From an uncultured Lachnospiraceae bacterium (lineage in GTDB: Bacteria; Bacillota; Clostridia; Lachnospirales; Lachnospiraceae): a DNA stretch of 64,000 bases. The notes beneath the pieces were generated by a model, which saw only the letters and a list, made by a program, of their open reading frames with translations, had not been told where the DNA came from and ran no database searches. Positions 44,094-52,465 of this stretch are shown one piece after another (position 1 is the first letter of the stretch; every line of letters begins with the position of its first letter). The DNA lies in assembly GCA_910584205.1 (NCBI GenBank), contig CAJUAA010000003.1, positions 62,001 through 126,000 of the forward strand, given 5' to 3'. The position numbers and the translations under genes are program-made.

Positions 44094-45341
44094 TCAGCCG
44101 TCCGATCTCAAAGTCATGGACAGGGCCCGCTGGAAGAAGTCCTCCTGTCCGAAATTACCGCTTTTCAACACCAGACGGACGTCCGGCCGCTCCACCGGAA
44201 CCATGACCGGCACGCCGGGAGCCACGCTGGGCCCGATCCAGCAGGAAGCAAATCCCAGCCCTCCGGCAACGGCCCCGGAGGTCTCTCCGCCGGCGGATAT
44301 GATTCTGGTATATCCGGCCTTCACCGCGCGGATGGCAAGCTGCGCCATGGCGCCCTCCAGCATGGCCGCCACCTTCTCCGTTCCAAACCTCTGGTATTCC
44401 TTCACCTTCTCCGGCGTATCCGAGCTGTACACCAGCACCGCGGCGCCTTCCCCGCCGTGGGCCTCCAGAAACTCCCAGGCGTCGTCCACGGTCTGGCGTC
44501 CTTCCAGCATGGCCGCCGGGTCCAGCTTATAGCAGGGACTGCCCTGCTCCCGGTACCAGGCGATCTGCCCCAGGGTAGCCTTCGAACAGCTTCCCGCCAC
44601 CAGAAGCGCGCGCCCTCTGGTCCCGCTCTCGGGGATGTTCCCCCTGACCGACAGCTTTTTCATCCAGAGCTCTGCCAGAGGCTCCAGAAGGCCGCTCCCG
44701 CCGGTCAGGAACGGAAGATGGAAGCACGCGGCGGCGATCCGCTCCCCGTCCTCCCTGTCCTTATAATCCGGAATCAGATAGCAGGGCTGCCCCGACGGAA
44801 CCTGAGAGTGCTCCATCTCCTCCGCCTTCCATTCGCGGCAGGCATACCGGCTCTGGGGCTCCATGAGCTTTTTGATCCTACAGTCCCACATGGGAGTGAG
44901 CGGATGGTTCTTCATGGGGCTTTCATGAAGAGGGACCCCGTTGACCATAAGCTTCCCGTCCTCCACCGTCCGGCCGTTGACCGGGAGCGCGGGGCACAGG
45001 ATCGTACAGGGCGCCCCGGTCAGCTCCATGAGCGCGTCCGCCACCGGCCCGATATTTCCCTCCGGCGTGGAATCAAAGGTGGAACAGTATTTAAAATAAA
45101 TCTGCTGCACTCCCTGCCGCAGGAGAAATTCCGCCGCCCGGACGCTGTCCGCCACCGCCTCGTCGGTTTTCTGCGTCCTGGACTTCAGCGCGATGACGAT
45201 CGCCTGGGCGTCCTCCTTCGGCAAATCCTCCATCTGGGAAATCCCGTTACAGAGCCGGACGCTCATACCGCCTTTTACCAGAAAAGACGCCGCGTCGCTG
45301 GCGCCGGTAAAATCGTCCGCAATACATCCAAAAACTGCCAT
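44094..45341 (-). CDS. otnK: Four-carbon acid sugar kinase (DUF1537), probably 3-oxo-tetronate kinase
   Basis: A 415-residue kinase of the DUF1537 family, which phosphorylates four-carbon acid sugars such as 3-oxo-tetronates at O4. FGCIADDFTGASDAASFLVK (residues 4-23) is the substrate-binding start. FKYCSTFDSTPEGNIGPVAD (about 83-102) and PALPVNGRTV are the usual core motifs, and IISAGGETSGAVAGGLGF (about 350) is the ATP-binding C-terminal motif. Exact epimer specificity (L/D-threonate or erythronate) cannot be read. First gene of the otnKC unit, read from a sigma-54 promoter at 45432-45448. Confidence 0.9.
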   Translation of the reverse strand: MAVFGCIADDFTGASDAASFLVKGGMSVRLCNGISQMEDLPKEDAQAIVIALKSRTQKTDEAVADSVRAAEFLLRQGVQQIYFKYCSTFDSTPEGNIGPVADALMELTGAPCTILCPALPVNGRTVEDGKLMVNGVPLHESPMKNHPLTPMWDCRIKKLMEPQSRYACREWKAEEMEHSQVPSGQPCYLIPDYKDREDGERIAAACFHLPFLTGGSGLLEPLAELWMKKLSVRGNIPESGTRGRALLVAGSCSKATLGQIAWYREQGSPCYKLDPAAMLEGRQTVDDAWEFLEAHGGEGAAVLVYSSDTPEKVKEYQRFGTEKVAAMLEGAMAQLAIRAVKAGYTRIISAGGETSGAVAGGLGFASCWIGPSVAPGVPVMVPVERPDVRLVLKSGNFGQEDFFQRALSMTLRSDG

Positions 45342-45431
45342 AGATTTTGTTCCTCCTCCATCCTCTGTCGTTCTCTCTACACTTTCTGTCTATTATTTCC
45401 ATATAGAAAGCGGTTCCATAGCCAATTTCAC

Positions 45432-45448
45432 AGCAAATTTCATGCCAG
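45432..45448 (-). promoter_or_regulatory. Sigma-54 promoter for otnK-otnC
   Basis: On the minus strand CTGGCATGAAATTTGCT has the invariant GG (45445-45446) and GC (45433-45434) separated by exactly 10 nt. It lies about 90 nt upstream of otnK. Confidence 0.85.
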
Positions 45449-45502
45449 GTTCCAAGCCGCCGTTTCCGCCTGCATTTTCGTCTTTCCGGACCGCCGCGTC
45501 CA

Positions 45503-45530
45503 TTGACGCGGATGTTGCACCGTTGTATAA
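45503..45530 (+). promoter_or_regulatory. Sigma-A promoter for the sigma-54 activator gene
   Basis: TTGACG (45503-45508) and TATAAT (45525-45530) with 16-nt spacing. The -10 box lies within the TTGCA/TGCAA cluster, which suggests autorepression by the activator. Confidence 0.75.
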
Positions 45531-45556
45531 TCAAAACAATGCAACGTTTCTGCAAC
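45514..45556. promoter_or_regulatory. Upstream activator site cluster between otnK and the activator gene
   Basis: GTTGCA at 45514-45519 and TGCAAC at 45540-45545 and 45551-45556. The same half-site pair occurs at 47550-47576 upstream of the second sigma-54 promoter. The centre is about 110 bp upstream of the otnK sigma-54 start, an ordinary enhancer distance. Confidence 0.75.
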
Positions 45557-45589
45557 ACTCATTTTTTCGTCAAATACAGGAGAACGCTT

Positions 45590-47494
45590 ATGATCCGTCT
45601 TTTATTTATTGTACCCTACCCTGAACTGAAGGAAAAGGTGGAATACGTCCTTTCCCGCCATCCCGAGCGAAAACGCCTGAACGCGGATGTACAGGTGATG
45701 ACCGTGGAAAATACGCCGGATGTGCCTTCCGACGAATACGACGCCGTCATCGCCAGAGGCTATACCGCCCACAAAACCCTGTCCGCCTACACCCAGGCGC
45801 CCACCATCAGCATCTCCATCTCCGGTTACGACATCCTGCGGGCCGTCTCCGAGTGCTGCGGGCACTATCACCCCCGAAAGATCGCCGTCATCGGCTTCTC
45901 CGGCCAGCTGTACGAGGTGAAGCACATCTGCCGCTTCTTCCATACGGAAGCCGTCATCTACGATTCGGTGAGTCATGAGGACCTGTCCGCCACCATGGAG
46001 ACGGCGCTGGCCGCCGGCTGCGACGCCGTCATCGGAGGCTATTCCGCCGCCGTTCTGGCCCGGCAGAAGGGCGTTCCTTCTATTATAATAAAGACCGGCG
46101 AGGACGCTCTGGTACGGGCTGTGGACGAAGCTATCCTGACCGTGGACCAGATCCGCCAGGAACGGATCGTGTCCCAGATGTATAAGACCATCATCTACGC
46201 TTCCAGAGAAGGCGTGCTCTATGTGGATGCGAAAGGTACCATCCGGGTCCGCAACCAGGCGGTCCGGCAGATGTGCGGAGAAGTAAGCCTCAGGAACCGC
46301 CCCCTGCGGCAGGCGCTGCCCTGTCTCTGGCCGGTCTTTCACGCGGTACTCCAAAGCGGGAAGGAGGAGGACGGGCGGATCGTCACCATACCCGGCCGGA
46401 AGACAACGGTGTCTGTCCGGTGCACGCCGGTCATCGCCAACCGGGAGATGTCCGGCGCGGTCCTGAGCCTGTCCGACGTCACGGTGGTCCAGGAGCTGGA
46501 GGGCCGAATCCGCCGAACGCTCAGCGAACGGGGACACCAGGCCAGGTATACCTTCGAGGACATCATCCACAGGAGCGCGGTCATCGACCGGACCATCGAG
46601 ACTGCCAGACGATACGCGGCCTCGGATTCCAACGTCATCATCGTGGGGGAGACCGGCACCGGGAAGGAACTGTTCGCCCAGAGCATCCACAACTGCAGCA
46701 GCCGCAGAAACGGTCCCTTTGTGGCTGTCAACTGCGCCGCCCTGACGGAAAGCCTTCTGGAGAGCGAGCTGTTCGGCTACGTGGAAGGCGCTTTCACCGG
46801 AACCAGCAGGGGCGGCCGGATGGGGCTGTTCGAACAGGCCCACGGCGGAACGCTTTTTCTGGACGAGATCGGGGAAATCTCCCTGTCCACCCAGACCAGG
46901 CTTCTGCGGGTCCTTCAGGAACGGCAGGTGCGCCGGATCGGCGACAACAAGGTCATCCATGTGAACGTGCGGATTATCTCCGCCACCAACAAAAGCATCT
47001 CCCGGCTTGCAGGGCGGGGCCTGTTCCGGCAGGACCTGGTCTACCGGCTGGATGTTCTCCGGCTCTTCCTGCCGCCGCTGCGGGAGCGGAAGGGCGACGC
47101 GGAGCTTCTGTTCCGGCACATGCTGGAGACATACGTCAGGGAATCCCGGACGTCTTCGGTCAGCCTGGACCCGGACGCCCTGCCTCTGCTTTCAAAATAC
47201 CCCTTCACCGGCAATGTCCGGGAACTTAGAAACATCGCGGAGCGGGTCATGGCCCTGCAGGACGGCGGCCGGATCACCAGACAGGACCTGCAGGAAGCGC
47301 TCTATCCCAAGGATCTGGAGGAAGAGGGCGCCCCTGATCCGTCCCCGCTGCCCGAATCCATCCCAGCGCCCAATGAGCCGGAGCGGCTGCGCCGGGCGCT
47401 GGAGCAGTGCGGCGGAAATAAGACAAAAGCCGCCCGCCTGCTCGGGATGGACCGCTCCACGCTGTGGCGCAGGCTGAAGAAATACGGGATGTGA
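45590..47494 (+). CDS. PrpR-type sigma-54-dependent transcriptional activator
   Basis: A 634-residue enhancer-binding protein. Residues 1-185 are a PrpR_N sensor domain (IRLLFIVPYPELKEKVEYVL at the start; KIAVIGFSGQLYEVKHICRF near 105), which in relatives binds an acid metabolite. A PAS-like region (about 200-300) follows. The AAA+ domain has VGETGTGKELFAQSIH (Walker A, about 353), GYVEGAFTGTSRGG with the GAFTGT loop that contacts sigma-54 (about 400), and HGGTLFLDEIGEI (Walker B). The C-terminal Fis helix-turn-helix is NKTKAARLLGMDRSTLWRRL. ATG 45590 follows AGGAGA. Divergent from otnK and upstream of the SAF oxidoreductase; sites and sigma-54 promoters at both show it controls both. Confidence 0.93.
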   Translation: MIRLLFIVPYPELKEKVEYVLSRHPERKRLNADVQVMTVENTPDVPSDEYDAVIARGYTAHKTLSAYTQAPTISISISGYDILRAVSECCGHYHPRKIAVIGFSGQLYEVKHICRFFHTEAVIYDSVSHEDLSATMETALAAGCDAVIGGYSAAVLARQKGVPSIIIKTGEDALVRAVDEAILTVDQIRQERIVSQMYKTIIYASREGVLYVDAKGTIRVRNQAVRQMCGEVSLRNRPLRQALPCLWPVFHAVLQSGKEEDGRIVTIPGRKTTVSVRCTPVIANREMSGAVLSLSDVTVVQELEGRIRRTLSERGHQARYTFEDIIHRSAVIDRTIETARRYAASDSNVIIVGETGTGKELFAQSIHNCSSRRNGPFVAVNCAALTESLLESELFGYVEGAFTGTSRGGRMGLFEQAHGGTLFLDEIGEISLSTQTRLLRVLQERQVRRIGDNKVIHVNVRIISATNKSISRLAGRGLFRQDLVYRLDVLRLFLPPLRERKGDAELLFRHMLETYVRESRTSSVSLDPDALPLLSKYPFTGNVRELRNIAERVMALQDGGRITRQDLQEALYPKDLEEEGAPDPSPLPESIPAPNEPERLRRALEQCGGNKTKAARLLGMDRSTLWRRLKKYGM

Positions 47495-47549
47495 TACACG
47501 GTGCCGCATCCGTTTTCATGATGCATGGTGTTGTATCCGTTTTAAAATC

Positions 47550-47576
47550 GTTGCAATATGTGCACCATACTGCAAC
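47550..47576 (+). promoter_or_regulatory. Upstream activator site for the SAF-domain oxidoreductase gene
   Basis: GTTGCA (47550-47555) and TGCAAC (47571-47576) form an inverted repeat with a 15-nt spacer, centred about 126 bp before the predicted sigma-54 start. Confidence 0.75.
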
Positions 47577-47661
47577 GCTTCTGTATGGTCCATAGGTGCA
47601 TAATTCCGGGAAATGTCCAATTTCCGGCTGTTTTCGTACCAATTTCGGCTGCCCGTGAAAG

Positions 47662-47679
47662 TTGGCATGGATTTTGCTT
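47662..47679 (+). promoter_or_regulatory. Sigma-54 promoter for the SAF-domain oxidoreductase gene
   Basis: TTGGCATGGATTTTGCTT has GG (47664-47665) and GC (47676-47677) separated by exactly 10 nt and matches the TTGGCAC-N5-TTGC consensus closely. Confidence 0.9.
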
Positions 47680-47716
47680 CTATTTCCAGTAAAAAAGAAA
47701 AGGAGTTATGTACCGT

Positions 47717-49084
47717 ATGGATTATACAAATCTGCTTCGTCACTCTGCAAAAAGATCCCGGGTGGGCATCATCGGCGCCACCCGCGGTTACGGCTATACA
47801 CTGCTGGCCCAGATTCCGGGCACGGCGCACATGGATCTGCGCGTGATCTGTTCCCGGCATCCGGAGGAGTGCCGGCATGTACTGGAAGAGATCGGATATG
47901 ACATGGACCGGGTAATTGTGTGCGCGGACCGGTCGGACATCGACCGCGCCTCCGGAGACACCATCCTGATCGTCAGTGACTATCGTCTGGTGATGGAATG
48001 CGGGATCACCGCCCTGGTGGAATGTACCGGAAATACAGCGGTCAGTTCCGACGCCGCCGTATCCGCCCTCAGGAAAGGAATCAACGTCTACATGGTTTCC
48101 AAGGAGACGGACAGCGTCTGCGGCCCCATCCTGAACCAGATCGCGGCGGAACACAACGCCGTATACGCTCTGGTGAACGGCGACCAGCCCCGGAACCTGC
48201 TGGATCTCTATTCCTGGGCCATGCTGCTGGGACTCCCGGTCGTGGCTGCCGGAAAATCCAGCGAATATGATTTTGTCTGGGACAGGGAAACCGGCGAACT
48301 GACCTACACCGACGGAAGCGGCGTCACCGAGCCGATGCCGCAGATGCTGGACTGCTGGCGCTATGAAGGAAAAGAGACGCTGGCAGAGCGCCGGAAGCTG
48401 GTGGACCACTACGCGGAAGTGATCTCGGCGGATCTCTGCGAGATGAATCTGGTGTCCAACGTGACCGGACTGGCGCCGGCAGGCCCGTTTCTGAACTATC
48501 CGGTGGCAAAGACCAGCGAACTGGCCGATATCTTCATCCCCGAGGAGGACGGCGGAATCCTGACAAAAACCGGCGTCGTGGACGTCTTCTACAACCTGCG
48601 GGAAAAGGACGAGGCCAGCTTCTGCGGCGGCGAATTCATCATCGTCAAATGTGAAAACGAAAAGATGTGGGAACTTCTGCGGGCCAAGGGGCATGTGATG
48701 AGCAAAAACGGCAAATACGCCTGCATCTACTACCCCTACCACTATATGGGGCTGGAAACCCCGGTCTCCATCCTGCTGGGAGACCTGATGGGTATTGGCA
48801 CCCACCCGGAATGCCGCCAGGTATCCGTACTGGCGGGCGTGGCGCAGAAGGACCTGCCCAAAGGAACGACGCTCACGGTACAGGGACACCATCACGCCAT
48901 CGAGGGCCTGGTTCCGGAGCTTCTGGAACGGGAAGCGTCCGGCGACGCGGCGCCCTTCTACCTGCTGAACGGCACCACGTTATTACGCGACGTCAAGGCC
49001 GGCGACCCGGTCACCCTGAAGGATGTGGATCTGTCGGAACTGGAAATCTACAAGTTGTACAGCCGTGGACTGGAGCTGTCGTAA
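47717..49084 (+). CDS. NAD(P)-dependent oxidoreductase with C-terminal SAF domain
   Basis: A 455-residue cytosolic protein related to homoserine-dehydrogenase-like/SAF proteins. RVGIIGATRGYGYTLLAQIP (about residues 15-34) is a Rossmann start, VECTGNTAVSSDAAVSALRK and NVYMVSKETDSVCGPILNQI are the cofactor and catalytic-domain region, and the last ~90 residues (LTVQGHHHAIEGLVPELLER, LNGTTLLRDVKAGDPVTLKD) are a SAF beta-clip. Such proteins occur in branched and linear acid-sugar pathways. Shared sigma-54 control with otnKC suggests it makes the 3-oxo acid used by OtnK; this is inference. ATG 47717 is preferred over ATG 47708, which is only 2 nt from GGAG. Confidence 0.8.
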   Translation: MDYTNLLRHSAKRSRVGIIGATRGYGYTLLAQIPGTAHMDLRVICSRHPEECRHVLEEIGYDMDRVIVCADRSDIDRASGDTILIVSDYRLVMECGITALVECTGNTAVSSDAAVSALRKGINVYMVSKETDSVCGPILNQIAAEHNAVYALVNGDQPRNLLDLYSWAMLLGLPVVAAGKSSEYDFVWDRETGELTYTDGSGVTEPMPQMLDCWRYEGKETLAERRKLVDHYAEVISADLCEMNLVSNVTGLAPAGPFLNYPVAKTSELADIFIPEEDGGILTKTGVVDVFYNLREKDEASFCGGEFIIVKCENEKMWELLRAKGHVMSKNGKYACIYYPYHYMGLETPVSILLGDLMGIGTHPECRQVSVLAGVAQKDLPKGTTLTVQGHHHAIEGLVPELLEREASGDAAPFYLLNGTTLLRDVKAGDPVTLKDVDLSELEIYKLYSRGLELS

Positions 49085-49156
49085 ACCGCTCCGGAAGAGA
49101 GCGGACAGGTTCCGGTGATCGTGAAAAAATTCACAATTCCGGGCGCACAGACCGGG

Positions 49157-49189
49157 AAAAGGCAGCCGGCTTTCGCCAGCTGCCTTTTT
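49157..49189. terminator. Bidirectional intrinsic terminator
   Basis: AAAAGGCAGCCGGC and GCCAGCTGCCTTTTT form a stem with both A and T tracts. It serves the SAF oxidoreductase gene (plus) and the convergent P-type ATPase gene (minus), whose stop is 10 nt away. Confidence 0.88.
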
Positions 49190-49198
49190 GTTGTATCT

Positions 49199-51082
49199 CT
49201 AAAGTTTTTTGACAAACAGCGCCCGGATGGCGTTCAGAACCGCCAGGATCATGACGCCCACGTCCGCGAATACGGCCAGCCACATGTTGGCGATGCCAAG
49301 CGCCCCCAGCATCAGGCAGGCCAGCTTGACGCCTATGGCGAACCAGATGTTCTCATAGACGATCCGCAGGCATTTGCGGGAAATCCGGACGGCCTTCGCG
49401 ATCTTCAGCGGGTCGTCGTCCATCAGAACCACATCCGCCGCCTCGATGGCCGCGTCCGAACCCATGGCGCCCATGGCGATGCCGATATCCGCCCGGGACA
49501 GGACCGGAGCGTCATTGATACCGTCCCCTACGAACGCCAGCTTCTCTTTTTCCGGCTTCCTTTTCAGAAGTTCTTCCACCTTCTCTACTTTTCCCTGGGG
49601 CAGAAGCTCGCTGTACACCTCGTCGATGCCCAGTTCCGCCGCCACCTGCCTTGCCACCGCGTCCGCGTCTCCGGTCAGCATGACGGTCCGTCTGACGCCT
49701 GCTGCCTTCAGAGCGGCCACCGCCTCTTTCGCATGGGGTTTGACCACATCGGAAATCACAATATGCCCGGCATAAGCCCCGTCGATGGCCATGTGGATGA
49801 TGGTCCCCGTATGATGGCAGTCCTTATACTCCACCTGCAGGCGCTTCATCAGCTTCGCATTGCCGGCCGCCACCAGGCGTCCGTCCACCCGGGCCGTGAC
49901 GCCGTTGCCGCTGATCTCCTTGATATCCGTCACCCTGGTCCGGTCCACGGGCTTTCCGTACGCCCGCTGCAGGCTTTTGCTGATAGGATGGGAAGACGCG
50001 CTTTCCGCAAGCGCCGCGTACTCCAGAAGCTCCTCCCGCTCCATCTCATTGTGATGGACCGCATTGACCTCAAATACGCCCTGGGTCAGCGTACCGGTTT
50101 TGTCAAACACCACATATCTGGTCCGGGACATGGTCTCCAGATAGTTGGAACCCTTGACCAGGACGCCCGCGTTACTGGCGCCTCCGATCCCGGCAAAAAA
50201 GCTTAAGGGGATGCTGACCACCAGCGCGCACGGGCAGCTGATGACCAGGAACGTCAGCGCCCGGTAGATCCAGTCGCCGAAATCCGCCGGAAGCCCCAGC
50301 AGGGACATCCGCACCAGCGGCGGCAGGAACGCCAGCGCAAGGGCGCTGTAACAGACCAGCGGCGTGTAGACTCTCGCAAATTTTGAGATAAAGTCTTCGG
50401 ACTTCGACTTTCTGGAGCTGGCGTTTTCCACCAGATCCAGAATCCGCGACACCGTAGACTCCCCGAACTCCTTCGTGGTGCGGATCTTCAGCACGCCGGT
50501 CAGATTGATGCAGCCGCTGATGACCTCTTCCCCGGCTCCGATGTTCCTGGGCACGCTCTCTCCGGTCAGGGCGCTGGTATTCAGGCTGGACATCCCTTCC
50601 TCCACGATCCCGTCGATGGGAACCTTCTCTCCCGGCTGCACCACGATGACGGTGCCGATCTCCACCTCATCCGGGTCCACCTGCGCAAGCGCCCCGTCCT
50701 GCTCCACATTGGCGTAGTCCGGGCGGATATCCATCAATTCGCTGATGTTCCGGCGGCTCTTTCCCACCGCATAGCTCTGGAACCATTCTCCCACCTGATA
50801 AAACAGCATGACGGCGATGGCTTCCGTATAATCCCCATCTTCATACACCGCCAGCGCCATGGCGCCGATGGTGGCCACAGCCATCAGAAAACTCTCGTCG
50901 AACACCTGCCGGTTCCGGATCCCCTTCCAGGCCTTGACCAGAATGTCATACCCGATGACCAGGTAGGGGACCAGATACAGCGCAAACCGGACCAGCCCCT
51001 GCACCGGCAGAAAATTCATAAGGATCATCAATGCTGCGGATACCAGAATCCGGGCCAGCATCTTTTTCTGTTTTTTATTCAC
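49199..51082 (-). CDS. P1B-type heavy-metal-transporting ATPase
   Basis: A 627-residue efflux ATPase. It lacks an N-terminal HMA domain, which is encoded separately upstream. SALTGESVPRNIGAGEEVIS is the A-domain region with TGES, VISCPCALVVSIPLSF (about residue 282) the CPC metal site in helix 6, DKTGTLT (about 327) the phosphorylated Asp, ASSHPISKSL the HP motif of P1B pumps, and GDGINDAPVLSRADIGIAMG the hinge. The CPC motif and the C-terminal helix with VKLACL, MWLAVFADVGV suit Zn/Cd/Pb (or Co) rather than Cu. Start GTG 51082 after AAGGGG. 57 nt after the HMA gene. Confidence 0.92.
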   Translation of the reverse strand: MNKKQKKMLARILVSAALMILMNFLPVQGLVRFALYLVPYLVIGYDILVKAWKGIRNRQVFDESFLMAVATIGAMALAVYEDGDYTEAIAVMLFYQVGEWFQSYAVGKSRRNISELMDIRPDYANVEQDGALAQVDPDEVEIGTVIVVQPGEKVPIDGIVEEGMSSLNTSALTGESVPRNIGAGEEVISGCINLTGVLKIRTTKEFGESTVSRILDLVENASSRKSKSEDFISKFARVYTPLVCYSALALAFLPPLVRMSLLGLPADFGDWIYRALTFLVISCPCALVVSIPLSFFAGIGGASNAGVLVKGSNYLETMSRTRYVVFDKTGTLTQGVFEVNAVHHNEMEREELLEYAALAESASSHPISKSLQRAYGKPVDRTRVTDIKEISGNGVTARVDGRLVAAGNAKLMKRLQVEYKDCHHTGTIIHMAIDGAYAGHIVISDVVKPHAKEAVAALKAAGVRRTVMLTGDADAVARQVAAELGIDEVYSELLPQGKVEKVEELLKRKPEKEKLAFVGDGINDAPVLSRADIGIAMGAMGSDAAIEAADVVLMDDDPLKIAKAVRISRKCLRIVYENIWFAIGVKLACLMLGALGIANMWLAVFADVGVMILAVLNAIRALFVKKL

Positions 51083-51139
51083 AGCCTCACACCCCTTTTC
51101 CGTCCGGTTCCCGGCGGCGTCCCCCGCCGGTCCGCAGCA

Positions 51140-51358
51140 TCAGAGAAATATCTCACAGTCGTCCTCGACCTTTTTACAGTTGGCGCGGACCTGCTGCATC
51201 ACCGCCTTCGGGTCCTGTCCCTCTTCAAACTCCACGCTCATCTTAAGGGTCATAAAATTCACGGTCGCGTCTTTCACGCCTGCGGTCTTCTTTGCCGCAT
51301 CCTCCATCTTGTTGGCACAGTTGGCGCAGTCCACATCGATCTTGTACGTCTTTTTCAT
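51140..51358 (-). CDS. Stand-alone HMA-domain metal-binding protein
   Basis: A 72-residue ferredoxin-fold protein with KIDVDCANCANKMEDAAKK (residues 6-24), the C-x-x-C metal site, and typical VNFMTLKMSVEFEEG strands. It ends in a Cys-containing VEDDCEIFL. It can hand metal to the ATPase encoded next, which has no HMA domain of its own. ATG 51358 follows AAGGAG; the longer ORF upstream would cross the operator. First gene of the two-gene unit. Confidence 0.9.
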   Translation of the reverse strand: MKKTYKIDVDCANCANKMEDAAKKTAGVKDATVNFMTLKMSVEFEEGQDPKAVMQQVRANCKKVEDDCEIFL

Positions 51359-51388
51359 GTTTCTCTGTTCTCCTTCTCCGTTTTTTAT

Positions 51389-51446
51389 GATTAAACATAT
51401 ATTTAATTGTTTAATCTTATTATACACAAAATTTAAAAAAATGCAA
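51389..51446 (-). promoter_or_regulatory. Promoter and operator of the metal efflux unit
   Basis: TTGCAT (51441-51446) and TATAAT (51419-51424) with 16-nt spacing on the minus strand. Directly downstream is GATTAAACA (51389-51397) with TGTTTAATC (51408-51416), a perfect 9-bp dyad with a 10-nt A/T spacer, the pattern bound by ArsR/SmtB metal sensors. Confidence 0.78.
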
Positions 51447-51490
51447 CCATTTTATAAAAATTTAAAAGCAGTAAGGAACCGGCCCTTTTA

Positions 51491-51531
51491 AAAAGCAGGG
51501 CGGCCCTCCTTCTTCCGGAACGCCGCCCTGT
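51491..51531 (-). terminator. Intrinsic terminator after nanA
   Basis: On the minus strand CAGGGCGGC and GCCGCCCTG form a stem followed by CTTTTTAAAA. It isolates the sialic acid unit from the metal efflux unit. Confidence 0.85.
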
Positions 51532-51553
51532 TTTCTTTGTACATATGATATTT

Positions 51554-52465
51554 TTACAGTTCTGCCACCGCCGTCCTGATCATCTCCCGGCAGGCGCGGA
51601 TCTTCGGCAGATCCTCCTCTGTCACATTGGTCAGAGGGGCGCGCACGCCGCCGATGTCCATGCCGTCCATCCGGAGGACCTCCTTAATCACCGCGTACAT
51701 GTTTGCCCTGCAGGAACAGAGGGCGGCGATGACGTTGTTGGCCTGATACTGCAGCCGCTTCGCATCCTCCATACGTCCTTCCCGGAACGCCCGGTCCATG
51801 GCCAGATACAGTTCCGGCATGGCCGCGTAAGTGCCTCCGATCCCCGCTGCCGCGCCTATGGCCCTGCCGCTTATAAACTGCTCGTCCGGGCCGTTGAACA
51901 CCACCCAGTCTTCCCGGCCCGCCGCCTGAAAGATCTGGATATCCTGCACCGGCATGGAAGAATTTTTCACACCGATGACTCTGGGATTCTCCTGCATCTT
52001 CTGAAGCAGCGGCACGGTCAGGCTCACGCCCGCCAGCTGGGGGATATTATAGATGATAAAATCCGTATCCGGCGCCCCTGCGCTGATAGCGTTCCAGTAT
52101 TCCGCGATGGCGTACTCCGGCAGATGGAAGTAGATGGGCGGGATGGCCGCGATGGCGTCCACCCCCAGGCTCTGGGCATGGGCTGCCAGCTCCACGCTGT
52201 CCTTCGTGTTGTTGCACGCCACATGGGCGATCACCACAAGCTTTCCTTCCGCCGCTTTCATGACGCTTTCCAGAAGCAGCTTACGTTCCTCCACGCTCTG
52301 ATAGATGCACTCGCCGGAAGAACCGCCCACATACAGGCCCTGGACGCCCTTTTTCATCAGATAACGGGTAAACTGCTCCGCCCTCCTGCCGCTTACCGCT
52401 CCGTCTTCTTCGTAGCAGGCATAAAAGGCCGGAAAGATTCCTCTGTATTTGTCTGTGCGGCTCAT
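51554..52465 (-). CDS. nanA: N-acetylneuraminate lyase
   Basis: Class I aldolase of the DHDPS/NAL family that splits N-acetylneuraminate to N-acetylmannosamine and pyruvate. A 303-residue TIM barrel: GLYVGGSSGECIYQSVEERK (about residues 43-62), AIAAIPPIYFHLPEYAIAEY, FIIYNIPQLAGVSL with the catalytic Tyr (about 137), and VIGVKNSSMPVQDI with the Schiff-base Lys (about 165). The GSSGE version and the nan neighbours separate it from DHDPS. ATG 52465 follows GGAGG and overlaps the stop of the preceding oxidoreductase gene. Last gene of the importer unit. Confidence 0.93.
   Translation of the reverse strand: MSRTDKYRGIFPAFYACYEEDGAVSGRRAEQFTRYLMKKGVQGLYVGGSSGECIYQSVEERKLLLESVMKAAEGKLVVIAHVACNNTKDSVELAAHAQSLGVDAIAAIPPIYFHLPEYAIAEYWNAISAGAPDTDFIIYNIPQLAGVSLTVPLLQKMQENPRVIGVKNSSMPVQDIQIFQAAGREDWVVFNGPDEQFISGRAIGAAAGIGGTYAAMPELYLAMDRAFREGRMEDAKRLQYQANNVIAALCSCRANMYAVIKEVLRMDGMDIGGVRAPLTNVTEEDLPKIRACREMIRTAVAEL

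Noticed and set aside
45602..47119. A 505-codon minus-strand frame opposite the sigma-54 activator.
   Set aside because: Shadow of a gene with intact AAA+ motifs; no ribosome binding site or family match.
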